32,410 bases of DNA from a virus, in the IMG/VR virus record IMGVR_UViG_3300031565_000211, positions 1-32,410 of that record, one strand, 5' to 3'. The notes below the pieces were generated by a model that did no database searches, was not told the DNA's origin, and saw nothing but the letters and a program-made list of their open reading frames with translations. A program made the translations under genes and the position numbers. Position 1 is the stretch's first letter; each line of letters begins with the position of its first letter. This document shows, piece by piece, positions 9,094 through 16,474 of this stretch.

Positions 9094-11205
9094 CTATTCA
9101 AAGGTCAAATCATTTCGCATTCCATCAATTGCCGTGTATTTTGGCGTTTGTTGCTGAATCTCAATGATCGTATCGGGTTGAGCTTGGATCAAAGATTCTG
9201 CTAATTCCTTTTCAGCTTCAAGCCTTTGTGCCTCTGCATCAGCAACGATCTTCATTTGAGTATCCACTAGCTTAGTCTCATCGCTTCCAGACTTAGACTG
9301 CATATCCATTACTTTTAGTTGTAATTTGTTGGCATTGTTGGCATCTGTCTTGTATTTATCCATAGCGGTTTTTTCAGACTCATCTATGATCTGAGTAGTT
9401 AGCTGATTGATATAAGTTACGGCTTGTTCAAACTGTTGCTGTAATGCCTGCTTATCAGCCATAACCTGTTGCATCTGCATCGTCATTTCTTCCATAGCCT
9501 TCACAGCCTGCGGATCTTGATTAGCTTGATCGTCATTAACGTCAAATCCTAGGGTTTGACGCATCACGATTTGAAGCCGCTTTGCAATCTCGTCCGCTTC
9601 GTCTGCACCAGACGCAAGAGCCAGCTTGTCTGCAAAGGACAACGCAATTTGAGGGCCAACGATATTAGAGATAGCCAAGAGCTTATTAAAGTTCTCGCTT
9701 TCCTCATTTGATACCATCGGGCCACCTTCTGCCGTGATCTCGAAATCATTAGGATTAAAACCGATTTCAGAAATATTCAAGGTCTCGTTTCTATACCCAT
9801 CTTCATCATCATCAATTGGAATTTCTCGCTCTGTGTCGTAGATAGTATTCAGTAGTTGACCTGTGATTTTAAAGATGACCTCGTTTGCTTCACCTGCATT
9901 ATCCATGAACTGATAATTGTTGATGTCCGCAGACTTTGCACGGCTAATCGTTGCAGTGGCCGTCTCATTCATTACTTGATCCGTAGCAACACCACCAGGC
10001 TGAACGCCTAGAACATTTGTCAGCAAGTTCTGAAATGTTCCGAGTGCTTGCATGTGGTCGTTTATCTGAGACGGCCTATTAGAATCAATTGGAGGGCCAA
10101 ATGCCTGCTTCCCATCTTCCGAAAATCCTTTGTACCGCTTAACACCGATCCAACCTTTAGAATTGTGCTCTTCTAAGTAGTCAGCAACAGACTCATCTAC
10201 AGCGTATGTAGTAGGCTTTGGACGCATTGCAATATCTTCACCCATACCTGAACCAATGTAATTGATTAGCCTAGAAACACCCCTAGATGGCCGCCTCATT
10301 CCTTGATACTCAACTTTGCCATCACAATACACGGATTCACCAGCGTAGCGAGTCAATGGGATAATAGTTAAAGGCAGTTCAGTATAAGACACGACATTAT
10401 TACCTATGATCGTATAACACATCACAGTCGTCTTAGTGGTTTCTCTGCTCTTCATCTTTGAGTTTTTACGGGCTTTATCTTGAGCAATGGTTTCGCCATC
10501 TTCACTTAGATAAATCTTTGTCTTTACTTTCTTACGTTTGAAATACTTTATTTCAGCTACGCAACCCTCTGGAGAACTCCACCTAGTGTCTGATAAGATG
10601 CAAGGCTCATCGTCGCTGAAAGTAAGCCCGTGTTCTTCTTCTGCCGCTTTCTTTCTTGGGAATCCAACAAAGAATTTTTCATCCGCATCCATAGCCGTAG
10701 CCGTTTTCACATTTGGATCTTCACCTACTAATTCAGGTGATATAACACCCTCGTAGTAAACCTCTTGGTTCCAATCTTCCTCACTAGAATATTTTGTGAT
10801 TGTCGCTACATATCCAACACCACCCTTGATCTCTCTATCTACTGCGACAACAGAAGCATTTCGAAGCCCACCTTTGCGGCATATCCCACGAATAACGCCC
10901 TGAACGAGTCTTGATTTCTCTTTAGCTCTTGCAGATCGTGCCTCAACCTTTGCAATATGTGGTGCTTTTCGATATTGATTGATGACTCCATTGACTGGGA
11001 CTCTTGTCATGTCAAATGTAAGAAGCGCACCACCTTGATCAATCACAACCTTATCATCTTCCTTATCATACATCTTGTCATTTTCAAACTCAAGATCCTT
11101 GATCTGTCTATCAAGAGATTTGCCGTAGTGATCATCTGATCGTTTAGCAAAGTCTTTAAAGTCTGCTAATACTTGGGCTTCTTCATCTGGTGTTAACTCT
11201 TTCAT
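9094..11205 (-). CDS. Portal protein, P22 gp1-like
   Basis: 703 residues; P22 gp1 is 725. Family features include an acidic, charged N-terminus, a central part with RRPSRGVSRLINYIGSGMGE and ETATATISRAKSADINNY..FMDN, and a long Gln-rich helical C-terminal barrel (about 560-680, with QQQFEQAVTYINQLTTQ). It forms the dodecameric ring through which DNA is packaged and ejected. It is preceded by two tRNA genes and the large terminase. AAGGTACACAATG marks the start. Confidence 0.85.
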   Translation of the reverse strand: MKELTPDEEAQVLADFKDFAKRSDDHYGKSLDRQIKDLEFENDKMYDKEDDKVVIDQGGALLTFDMTRVPVNGVINQYRKAPHIAKVEARSARAKEKSRLVQGVIRGICRKGGLRNASVVAVDREIKGGVGYVATITKYSSEEDWNQEVYYEGVISPELVGEDPNVKTATAMDADEKFFVGFPRKKAAEEEHGLTFSDDEPCILSDTRWSSPEGCVAEIKYFKRKKVKTKIYLSEDGETIAQDKARKNSKMKSRETTKTTVMCYTIIGNNVVSYTELPLTIIPLTRYAGESVYCDGKVEYQGMRRPSRGVSRLINYIGSGMGEDIAMRPKPTTYAVDESVADYLEEHNSKGWIGVKRYKGFSEDGKQAFGPPIDSNRPSQINDHMQALGTFQNLLTNVLGVQPGGVATDQVMNETATATISRAKSADINNYQFMDNAGEANEVIFKITGQLLNTIYDTEREIPIDDDEDGYRNETLNISEIGFNPNDFEITAEGGPMVSNEESENFNKLLAISNIVGPQIALSFADKLALASGADEADEIAKRLQIVMRQTLGFDVNDDQANQDPQAVKAMEEMTMQMQQVMADKQALQQQFEQAVTYINQLTTQIIDESEKTAMDKYKTDANNANKLQLKVMDMQSKSGSDETKLVDTQMKIVADAEAQRLEAEKELAESLIQAQPDTIIEIQQQTPKYTAIDGMRNDLTFE

Positions 11206-11226
11206 TGTGTACCTTACTTTAAATTA

Positions 11227-11299
11227 TGGGGCTGGTAGGAATTGAACCTACGACCACTAGAATATGAGTCTAGCGCTCTTCCAACTGAGCTACAATCCC
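11227..11299 (-). tRNA. tRNA with CAU anticodon (Met, or Ile after lysidine modification)
   Basis: The minus strand folds into a full cloverleaf of 73 nt: D stem GCTC/GAGC, anticodon stem CTAGA/TCTAG with loop CTCATAT (anticodon CAT), and T arm GTAGG-TTCAATT-CCTAC. The acceptor stem GGGATTG/CAGCCCC has one A-C mismatch and one wobble. Discriminator A; CCA is not encoded. The first acceptor pair is G-C with no mismatch at position 1, so an elongator Met or an Ile2 tRNA is more likely than an initiator. Confidence 0.85.
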
Positions 11300-11303
11300 T
11301 TTA

Positions 11304-11376
11304 CTGCAAAAACTGGACTCGAACCAATAACCCCCTGATTAACAGTCAGGCGCTCTACCAATTGAGCTATGATGCA
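11304..11376 (-). tRNA. tRNA-Asn (GTT)
   Basis: The minus strand gives a 73-nt cloverleaf: D stem GCTC/GAGC, anticodon stem CCTGA/TCAGG with loop CTGTTAA (anticodon GTT), and T arm ATTGG-TTCGAGT-CCAGT. Discriminator G as usual for Asn. The acceptor stem TGCATCA/TTTTGCA has two mismatches (T-T and C-T), unusual for a functional tRNA. CCA is not encoded. It is separated from the CAU tRNA by four bases, so both are probably processed from one transcript. Confidence 0.8.
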
Positions 11377-11450
11377 TCTATTCATTATTAAACTATACGT
11401 CTGCTGACATATCATGCCTCCATGTATATTATAATATTCTAAATATATGT
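11377..11450. other. Short AT-rich gap between large terminase and tRNA genes
   Basis: No gene is seen here. On the minus strand it holds an AT-rich stretch with TATAAT that could serve as a -10 element for the tRNA and portal genes, but I find no convincing -35 partner. Confidence 0.3.
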
Positions 11451-12758
11451 TTATCTACGGAATTTTCCTGAATTCAATACACTTTGAGTAAGTTTCTTTC
11501 GTTTTACTGCGCTTTCCACTGTGTTTTCACGCTTAAACATATCTTTTCCATGTGTTTCTAGTGTCAAACAGAAGCCGTCCGCATGGTCTGTACTTCTATT
11601 TATGATTTTTCTTATATCATCCTTAGAAATCATTTGCGCTATATTCTTCTTATTTGGAATATAGAACGATGACTCTAGCTCTTGAATTAGAGTTGGGTTA
11701 TTAGGTATTCCACCGCCATCAATAAAGTAATCCTCAGCCAACCCGTAAAGCTCTGTACGCTTGTTCGCATACTTCTCTGGGTCACTAGCAACGCTCGCAA
11801 AGTTAATGGCGTGCACTGGTATTCCATAAGCCTTTAGAGCGTCAGGCAACCATGAGCCATGGCCCGTACTATCCACGTTAACAAAGTCAGGCCTATATGA
11901 TAGCATCATGTTTCCAAGAATCGGCCCAAGGATATCAATATCCATCTCATCATGTGACTCATACACCATGATAGACCTACCACGTCTGACATATATAGTA
12001 GTAGGGTCTCCACCTTTTCTGGCAATGTCAACGCCAATGACAACCATATCATCATCTTTATAGGTAGGATAGTCATCTTGTATAGTGATGTGCCTTACCA
12101 TCTTAAGCTCTGAGGTGTCCAGATACTCACCTAGATATAGGTGTCTGTATAGTGCTGGCCTTGTCTTCTTAATGTGCTCGGCTTCACGTATGAACTTTGC
12201 AGACGTGTGGGGATTGTCGTGGTATGTATGCTTGAACACCCGTGTACGTGGTGGTGGCTCATTCTCTACAAACATCTGAGCAACTGCATTAGTCTTATGC
12301 TTGTTATTGCCGATTATCCAAAGCTCAGATCCATCTTGCCTGATTGTAGGCATTAAGACGTTCACTAGACTATTCTCTGTGATGTCTTCACACTCTTCAA
12401 TCAGCGCAATGTCAATCTTTGGAATAGACTTAAGGCCCGTAGGATTACGTGCCAAGCCTCTAAATATGAATATTGATCCAGTGCCCTTGTGGTAGATTCT
12501 ATGCTCAGTTATCTTGAACTCATCGGTATATCCATTGTCATGGATAAACATTTCAATTTCAGCTTTAGAGCTGTCTGCTATGGAGTTCTGGTATTCACGA
12601 GTACACAGGACACGAAGAGTGACAAGCCTTGCTATTTCTACCAAGGTTCCTAAAAAATTATGAGTCTTGCCAGTCCCTCGCCCATCTAAAGCGACCTTGT
12701 AGTCATAGTCAGGCGATAGCAAGTCATCATAAATCTCAAGTCTCTTAAACTTTGCCAT
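11451..12758 (-). CDS. terL: Terminase large subunit
   Basis: 435 residues. The ATPase domain shows a Walker A (GRGTGKT, about 26-32) and a Walker B with catalytic acids (IDIALIEECED, about 115-125). The nuclease domain shows VIGVDIARKGGD (D244) and FVNVDSTGHGSW (D296), with further acidic residues near HADGF at the end. This enzyme pumps DNA into the procapsid and cuts it. Its start overlaps the end of the small subunit gene by 14 bases. P22-type terminases package by headful, which fits the apparent circular permutation of this genome. Confidence 0.95.
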   Translation of the reverse strand: MAKFKRLEIYDDLLSPDYDYKVALDGRGTGKTHNFLGTLVEIARLVTLRVLCTREYQNSIADSSKAEIEMFIHDNGYTDEFKITEHRIYHKGTGSIFIFRGLARNPTGLKSIPKIDIALIEECEDITENSLVNVLMPTIRQDGSELWIIGNNKHKTNAVAQMFVENEPPPRTRVFKHTYHDNPHTSAKFIREAEHIKKTRPALYRHLYLGEYLDTSELKMVRHITIQDDYPTYKDDDMVVIGVDIARKGGDPTTIYVRRGRSIMVYESHDEMDIDILGPILGNMMLSYRPDFVNVDSTGHGSWLPDALKAYGIPVHAINFASVASDPEKYANKRTELYGLAEDYFIDGGGIPNNPTLIQELESSFYIPNKKNIAQMISKDDIRKIINRSTDHADGFCLTLETHGKDMFKRENTVESAVKRKKLTQSVLNSGKFRR

Positions 12759-13182
12759 CTATCTTGGCTTTAAGCTCTTGATAGCTCATAACCTTGTTCG
12801 CAACTTCCATTATCTCCTCAATGCCAGTCCATCCGTATTGGGTCTTTAATGCATGTAAACCGCGTGATGGGCATTCAGGCGTTTTTTCGTATGTGTTGCT
12901 TGCTAATGCCGTTCTAGCGACTTCATGGGCCCATTTAACATATGGATTCTTTTCTTTCCATTCATGCCAAGTTGTTTTTGCTAGAGAGTGTTTCTTGAAA
13001 AACGCTTCAAATATTTGATTCTTTTCGTCTTTCACCCATACTAGAAGATCGCCTGTTATGGCCTCTATTTGCTCCTCTGTATAGTGTGGAGCCTGTTTCT
13101 TGACTCTCTGAGGTTTTGGCCCTCGCTTCTTTCCATCATAGGGCGTTCGTGTATTTTCTGTTTCTGAGTCGGTTAAGCTCAT
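12745..13182 (-). CDS. terS: Terminase small subunit (probable)
   Basis: 145 residues from an ATG preceded by GAGGTGCTAATC; an in-frame start three codons upstream lacks this spacing. The basic N-terminus (GKKRGPKPQRVKKQAPHY) and a helix-turn-helix-like segment (EAFFKKHSLAKTTWHEWKE) fit a DNA-recognition subunit. The segment ECPSRGLHALKTQYGW and the coiled C-terminus are usual for this family. It overlaps the large subunit gene, and its role in selecting the packaging site is inferred from that. Confidence 0.75.
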   Translation of the reverse strand: MSLTDSETENTRTPYDGKKRGPKPQRVKKQAPHYTEEQIEAITGDLLVWVKDEKNQIFEAFFKKHSLAKTTWHEWKEKNPYVKWAHEVARTALASNTYEKTPECPSRGLHALKTQYGWTGIEEIMEVANKVMSYQELKAKIDGKV

Positions 13183-13223
13183 GATTAGCACCTCTGCTCG
13201 TTAAAGCCGTTTAGCATAAATAT

Positions 13224-13251
13224 ATAATAATACTCTAATACTCGTATACAA
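13224..13251 (-). promoter_or_regulatory. Candidate late promoter upstream of terminase genes
   Basis: The minus strand reads TTGTAT, 16 bases, TATTAT. The -10 is good and the -35 is weak (three of six). It starts right where the upstream terminator ends, so the terminase and structural operon may be separately initiated here. Confidence 0.35.
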
Positions 13252-13282
13252 AAAGAATGGAGCTAACTATTGCTAACTCCAT
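13250..13282 (-). terminator. Rho-independent terminator after the RNA ligase gene
   Basis: On the minus strand ATGGAGTTAGC-AATA-GTTAGCTCCAT pairs fully with two G-T wobbles, followed by TCTTTTT. The wobbles pair only in the minus-strand RNA, so it acts leftward. It isolates the accessory genes at 13.3-15.0 kb from the late operon. Confidence 0.85.
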
Positions 13283-13298
13283 CTTATTGCTTATTCCT

Positions 13299-13877
13299 CT
13301 ACCCCGCATGGATTGCCTTCTTCCGTTTTACCCCAAAATCACATTTTCGTATTTTGCACATTCTTCCGTCTGTTTTATGGTGGAACACAATACCTTCAAT
13401 GTCTAATTCAGAATTTGATAAGTAGTTTTTTAGTCCATCAAATGAAAAATCATTTACTGGCAATATTTCAATACCGTGTTTTAATAGTATGTTACCAGTC
13501 AAATGCTCTGGATTTCCTTGTACTTTTTCCCCACAAAGTTCGTACGTTCCATTTTCTTTGTTTTCTAAAGCATCAAATCCTACAAAATGCCATTTATCAG
13601 CTTGGTTGTTCCGTTCGCATTTAACCCAGTGTGGCCAATGTCCTGTAATATCATCAGGTTCTTGACATGGTATAGCGTTTTGTGGTACTTGCTTTCCCTT
13701 CTTAGGATCGTACCGCTTATACAATTCACCTTCAATAATTGCCGTTGCAGTACCATCAAATTTCCGCGTTGGAATGCCTTCACCATCAATTACCCATTTA
13801 TTTTCTGGGGCAATTTCATCTATTACTCTACTTAAATCCTTAGAGTCTTTTTTGTAAAGTGTACTAATCTTTTTCAT
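13299..13877 (-). CDS. ATP-dependent RNA ligase (DUF5565 / Rnl1-type nucleotidyltransferase)
   Basis: 192 residues from the ATG preceded by GGAGAAGAAACA; the frame is open 15 codons further up, but that part is the leader hairpin. Nucleotidyltransferase motifs are visible: motif I RKFDGTA with the lysine expected to carry AMP (K39), motif IV-like EGIVFHH (about 161-167) and motif V-like CKIRKCDFGVK (about 174-184). Such small ligases reseal RNA breaks and often accompany phage tRNA genes or tRNA-repair functions. It is the last gene of the leftward accessory block, followed by a terminator. The call is motif-based; whether the substrate is tRNA is inference. Confidence 0.8.
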   Translation of the reverse strand: MKKISTLYKKDSKDLSRVIDEIAPENKWVIDGEGIPTRKFDGTATAIIEGELYKRYDPKKGKQVPQNAIPCQEPDDITGHWPHWVKCERNNQADKWHFVGFDALENKENGTYELCGEKVQGNPEHLTGNILLKHGIEILPVNDFSFDGLKNYLSNSELDIEGIVFHHKTDGRMCKIRKCDFGVKRKKAIHAG

Positions 13878-13885
13878 TGTTTCTT

Positions 13886-13913
13886 CTCCTTTCTTGCCAA
13901 CATGGACGCTAGC
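13886..13913 (-). promoter_or_regulatory. Conserved leader hairpin plus ribosome binding site (copy 3)
   Basis: On the minus strand GCTAGC-GTCCAT-GTTGGC forms a six-pair stem (two G-T wobbles) around the loop GTCCAT, followed by AAGAAAGGAGAAG and the RNA ligase start. Two plus-strand cassette genes carry the same leader at 25361-25388 and 25875-25900, with different stem bases but the same loop. Confidence 0.7.
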
Positions 13914-13925
13914 TCCATCCAATTA

Positions 13926-14003
13926 CTAAAGGTTCTCTAATACAAAGATAAACAATAGCATTAACGGGACTATTACTAGAAGTAGAGGCATATTATTATT
14001 CAT
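13926..14003 (-). CDS. Hydrophobic 25-residue peptide
   Basis: Small open frame MNNNMPLLLVIVPLMLLFIF followed by VLENL, essentially one membrane segment. It starts inside the stop region of the 18-residue gene upstream (overlap of 8 bases), which would allow coupled translation. It resembles single-span toxin-like or membrane-acting phage peptides only in general form. No homologue is recognised. Confidence 0.4.
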   Translation of the reverse strand: MNNNMPLLLVIVPLMLLFIFVLENL

Positions 14004-14052
14004 CCTTATACTCAGTAGCGTACTTTTTCACAAATTCCTCATAACTTATCAT
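13996..14052 (-). CDS. Tiny 18-residue open frame
   Basis: MISYEEFVKKYATEYKDE starts within the stop codon of the 137-residue gene (ATGA overlap) and ends overlapping the hydrophobic peptide gene. The continuous chain of overlaps suggests real translation, but the length makes this uncertain. Confidence 0.3.
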   Translation of the reverse strand: MISYEEFVKKYATEYKDE

Positions 14053-14462
14053 ACCTCTATCCCGCATGGTGAGCCGTCTTTGTGTGTCCAATCATTCAAA
14101 AGATCAAGCGGGGATATATAGCTATTTCCCATCGAAAGCCCTATAGAGGTGCCCCAGCTCATAACAACCCTAACCGTACTACCATCAACTGAGTACAATA
14201 TCTCCCCCACAAGCCCCTTAAGCTCTTCATCATTGTAATGGCGTAGTGTTGGCTCTTTTTGGGGTACGCACTGTGACCAATTGTGAACATTAAAGGTTGA
14301 TCCCATCACAAAGGACTCTCCATCCTCAGACGGAACCGCCAACACGACTGGGCTTTGCATTATCACAATAGCTAACCGTTTAGTGCTCGCATTATCCCAC
14401 ACCCACATAACAGGATACTCCACACCATTACGTGTAACTGATTTCTTTCCTTCTAAATTCAT
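14049..14462 (-). CDS. Cassette-type hypothetical protein ending in DGSPCGIEV
   Basis: 137 residues from an ATG with AAAGGAGAAGA just upstream. The frame stays open to 14639, but that extra part is an attC site and the previous gene, so the short start is preferred. The C-terminal segment NSYISPLDLLNDWTHKDGSP followed by CGIEV resembles the end of a family often seen in phage and gut-associated accessory genes. Middle segments HYNDEELKGLVGEILYSVDG also fit. The function is unknown. It begins about 20 bases after the right core of an attC site, as an integron cassette gene would. Confidence 0.65.
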   Translation of the reverse strand: MNLEGKKSVTRNGVEYPVMWVWDNASTKRLAIVIMQSPVVLAVPSEDGESFVMGSTFNVHNWSQCVPQKEPTLRHYNDEELKGLVGEILYSVDGSTVRVVMSWGTSIGLSMGNSYISPLDLLNDWTHKDGSPCGIEV

Positions 14463-14480
14463 TTCTTCTCCTTTGATTTC

Positions 14481-14560
14481 ATCTAACGTTCCGAGAATAA
14501 GCGAAGTTGCCAACGGCAATTTGGGAGAGCCGAAGGCGAACCGCTTATTCTTTGTTATGT
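14481..14560 (-). other. attC-type recombination site (minus array, site M2)
   Basis: On the minus strand the left core ACATAAC and right core GTTAGAT flank an 80-base imperfect palindrome. Inner arms GAATAAGCG and CGCTTATTC pair perfectly, and the apex contains two small hairpins (GCC-TTC-GGC and TTGCC-GTT-GGCAA). The right core matches GTTRRRY exactly; the left core fits RYYYAAC with one deviation. It overlaps the end of the 49-residue gene and precedes the 137-residue gene, the arrangement expected in a cassette array. Confidence 0.85.
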
Positions 14561-14694
14561 GATGGAATAGGTAACGGAACCTCCACCCATCCTGTTTGAT
14601 AACAAAACTCCCAAATCCTACCATCCTCACATAAAGCATAAAGCATCATGCCCCCGTCATTCCCTGCTGATGCAATCTGTATTATCTTCCCCAT
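14545..14694 (-). CDS. Small cassette gene, 49 residues
   Basis: Frame MGKIIQIASAGNDGG, then MMLYALCEDGRIWEF, ending PLPIPSHNKE. An AGGAG lies six bases upstream of the ATG. The motif YALCEDGRIWEF resembles a short repeat found in many small hypothetical proteins of phages and integron cassettes, reminiscent of one beta-propeller blade; I do not know the function. The stop codon falls inside the following attC site, typical of integron cassettes. The gene lies between two attC-like sites. Confidence 0.65.
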   Translation of the reverse strand: MGKIIQIASAGNDGGMMLYALCEDGRIWEFCYQTGWVEVPLPIPSHNKE

Positions 14695-14713
14695 ATAAAT
14701 CTCCTATTCTTTC

Positions 14714-14774
14714 ACATAACTTGTGGATAGACGACATTACCAGCAATACTCTGGATCATCTATCACCTTTGAAT
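14714..14774 (-). other. attC-like site (minus array, site M1)
   Basis: On the minus strand the right core is GTTATGT and the possible left core is ATTCAAA, with arms GATAGATGA and TCGTCTATC pairing over nine positions (one wobble). The right half, including TCGTCTATCCACAAGTTAT, is identical over 21 bases (14716-14736) to site P0 of the plus array (24838-24858). The left core is degenerate, so this may be a decayed or diverged site. It overlaps the end of the lipoprotein gene. Confidence 0.6.
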
Positions 14775-14964
14775 CTGCCAAAACCGAATCACCAGTGTCG
14801 TTATACACGACAAGACTTGTCAGAGTATAAGATTCAAGGATGACTACAGGCCTATCATAGTAGCACCCACGCTCTACTGTCTCGCTTTCTTGCACTGGGC
14901 CAGCGATCTTTTCAGAAGCACACGATACAAGAAGTAAAGAAATCAATAAAATGTAACGCATCAT
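14737..14964 (-). CDS. Small lipoprotein
   Basis: 75 residues starting MMRYILLISLLLVSCASEK, a classic lipoprotein signal with lipobox LVSC and the lipid-modified Cys at residue 15. The mature part (about 60 residues) has two further Cys (ERGCYYDRP and PEYCW) that could form a disulfide. Ser next to Cys suggests outer membrane sorting in Gram-negative hosts. Phage lipoproteins can exclude superinfecting phages or act as outer spanins; neither can be shown here. It is the first gene of the leftward unit, and its 3' end overlaps attC-like site M1, so it may itself be a cassette. AGGTGG precedes the start; a second ATG follows at once. Confidence 0.7.
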   Translation of the reverse strand: MMRYILLISLLLVSCASEKIAGPVQESETVERGCYYDRPVVILESYTLTSLVVYNDTGDSVLADSKVIDDPEYCW

Positions 14965-15102
14965 AACCCACCTGTTAACTTTCTTTCATTAAATATACAT
15001 ATTATTTTGCTTTTGTGTATAAAATATTATTACATTTCTTTTTGTGGCAAGAACTTCGTTTCACTTTCCACGAATTCAATCTATGAGACGACAAAGACAC
15101 GT
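14965..15102. promoter_or_regulatory. Divergent control region between leftward and rightward units
   Basis: AT-rich stretch between the first leftward gene and the first rightward gene. It holds candidate -10 boxes on both strands (TATAAA and TATTAT around 15018-15030 on plus; TATATT-like on minus), but no clear -35 boxes. A phage- or host-specific activator may be needed. An eight-codon frame (MRRQRHVC, 15083-15109) overlaps the next start and could be a leader peptide. Confidence 0.45.
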
Positions 15103-15348
15103 ATGTTAGTAGCGAAATTTCTCAATTACGAGATTCACAAAGTAGACGACAGAAACTTTGAGCTTTGGGTACTCCGATACACAAAGAAAGATAAAACCGT
15201 AAATTTTCCAAATTCAGACCCCGTATTTATTCCTGCGGGGAGCGTCATCAAACCTTCTTCTAGAGAGTGGGGTAGGTTTGGGTACACTCACTCAACTTTA
15301 AGGGCTTGTATAGCGCACGCCCACGCAAAGAATGGCGGTGAAGCATGA
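15103..15348 (+). CDS. First rightward early protein, unknown
   Basis: 81 residues from ATG 15103. The frame is open further upstream from a TTG, but that part is low-complexity and covers the putative promoter. The sequence LVAKFLNYEIHKVDDRNFEL and a late STLRACIAHAHAKNGGEA show no recognised domain; mixed alpha/beta is likely. No good ribosome site is seen, so the start is uncertain. It overlaps the replication-type gene by four bases (ATGA), so the two are probably made together. Confidence 0.55.
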   Translation: MLVAKFLNYEIHKVDDRNFELWVLRYTKKDKTVNFPNSDPVFIPAGSVIKPSSREWGRFGYTHSTLRACIAHAHAKNGGEA

Positions 15349-15986
15349 AGGACTACCCGTTTCTTAAATTATACATAGCAAATTTCCAACGTGACATCAT
15401 CGGGAAATCATTTGAGCAAATCGGAGAATACATCGTCAATGCTGTTTCAGCATGGATGGATGGTGACACTGATTCAATGCCGTCATGGATGTCTGATGAA
15501 TACGAGAAATTAGCCGAAAAAAGCCAAAAACTAGCAGAAAACGGCAGGAAAGGAGGACAAGCAAAAGCTAAGCAAATCCTAGCAATTGCTAAGCAAATAC
15601 CAGAGTTTGCTAAGCAGAGAAGAGAAGAGAAGAGTAGAGAAGATAAGAATAGAGAAGAAATTAATACAATACCCCCCTTACCCCCCAAGGGGTTTGATGA
15701 GTTTTGGGAATCATATCCTAAAAAAGTTGGGAAAGCGAAAGCAAAAGATCTTTGGACGAAACTAAAGCCAGATATTGAGGTGACATTATCGGCTCTTTTG
15801 TGGCAAAAAGAATCTGATCAATGGACAAGGGATGGTGGACAATTCATACCAAACCCTGCTACATACTTGAGTCAAGGCCGCTGGGATGACGAGAAACCAC
15901 AAAACACAAGCATGGTAAGCACAATGCAGGCGCAATTCAATCGGCTTTATGGGTCAAATACGGAGGCAATTACGCATGAACGCTAA
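15345..15986 (+). CDS. Replication initiation-type protein (O-like / DnaD-like C-terminal region)
   Basis: 213 residues. The middle is highly charged with helical Lys/Glu/Arg runs (about 60-105). The C-terminal half carries a signature common in phage replication proteins: FDEFWESYPKKVGKAKAKD, followed by a Trp-rich stretch ending QFIPNPATYLSQGRWDDE. These proteins bind the origin or load the host helicase. No helicase or polymerase gene follows, so host enzymes must be recruited. The run of GAA/AAG-rich bases at 15615-15660 and the C-rich ACCCCCCTTACCCCCCAAGG at 15670-15691 could be part of an origin inside the gene, as in lambda O, but no clear iterons are seen. Confidence 0.6.
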   Translation: MKDYPFLKLYIANFQRDIIGKSFEQIGEYIVNAVSAWMDGDTDSMPSWMSDEYEKLAEKSQKLAENGRKGGQAKAKQILAIAKQIPEFAKQRREEKSREDKNREEINTIPPLPPKGFDEFWESYPKKVGKAKAKDLWTKLKPDIEVTLSALLWQKESDQWTRDGGQFIPNPATYLSQGRWDDEKPQNTSMVSTMQAQFNRLYGSNTEAITHER

Positions 15987-16473
15987 GATCATAATTTCTA
16001 CGAATCTTCTAAAAGCATACCACCAAGTCGGAAAATCAATTTCAGACCTTGATTTGCAGGCTAATGTTGAAGACTTCTTTGACTTAACACAGGATATACC
16101 CGTAGACTGGCTAGAGAGGTGCTTTAAACACGCTAGAATGCATCACGCCAACATCCCTAGCCCTGCAACAATTCATAGATCCTGGGATAGCTTAAAAGAC
16201 GATTGGAGGGAATCAAAGAAAAGAGCCGCACTACCAGATCGCTCTCTTGAAAAAAGAGAGATCCACGAATGCAACTTTTGTCCTATCGTTGCGGCAAGAT
16301 GTGCGGACTATTACGGACTAAGTAGAGACTTCATTGATCTGAATGCATGGCAGAAAGAGTGGCTCAAAGCTCCACCAAGACAAGAAGAGATAGAATGTTT
16401 CAATCAAAAAATCTTAGATATTTCAATCGGTGAATATTTAAGAAAATGTTACGCACCAATCTACGGTAAATAA
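15976..16473 (+). CDS. Unknown protein after the replication gene, possible helicase-loading partner
   Basis: 165 residues from ATG 15976, with CGGAGG nine bases upstream; the longer open frame would start inside the previous gene without such a site. Contains NIPSPATIHRSWDSLKDDWR, resembling segments of phage primosome or helicase-loader proteins, and a C-x2-C pair (ECNFCP) with another Cys nearby (AARCADYYG) that might bind metal. In lambdoid phages a loader (P) follows the initiator (O), so position supports a loader role, but this is inference. Confidence 0.5.
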   Translation: MNAKIIISTNLLKAYHQVGKSISDLDLQANVEDFFDLTQDIPVDWLERCFKHARMHHANIPSPATIHRSWDSLKDDWRESKKRAALPDRSLEKREIHECNFCPIVAARCADYYGLSRDFIDLNAWQKEWLKAPPRQEEIECFNQKILDISIGEYLRKCYAPIYGK

Positions 16474-16474
16474 A

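Noticed and set aside
13926-14052. Further attC site in front of the RNA ligase gene
   Set aside because: A GTTAATG sequence is present on the minus strand but there is no pairing arm and no left core, so it is not counted.
15353-15688. 111-codon minus-strand frame within the replication-type gene
   Set aside because: Low-complexity Ser/Leu run mirrors the GAA/AAG-rich coding strand; it opposes operon direction and has no start signal.
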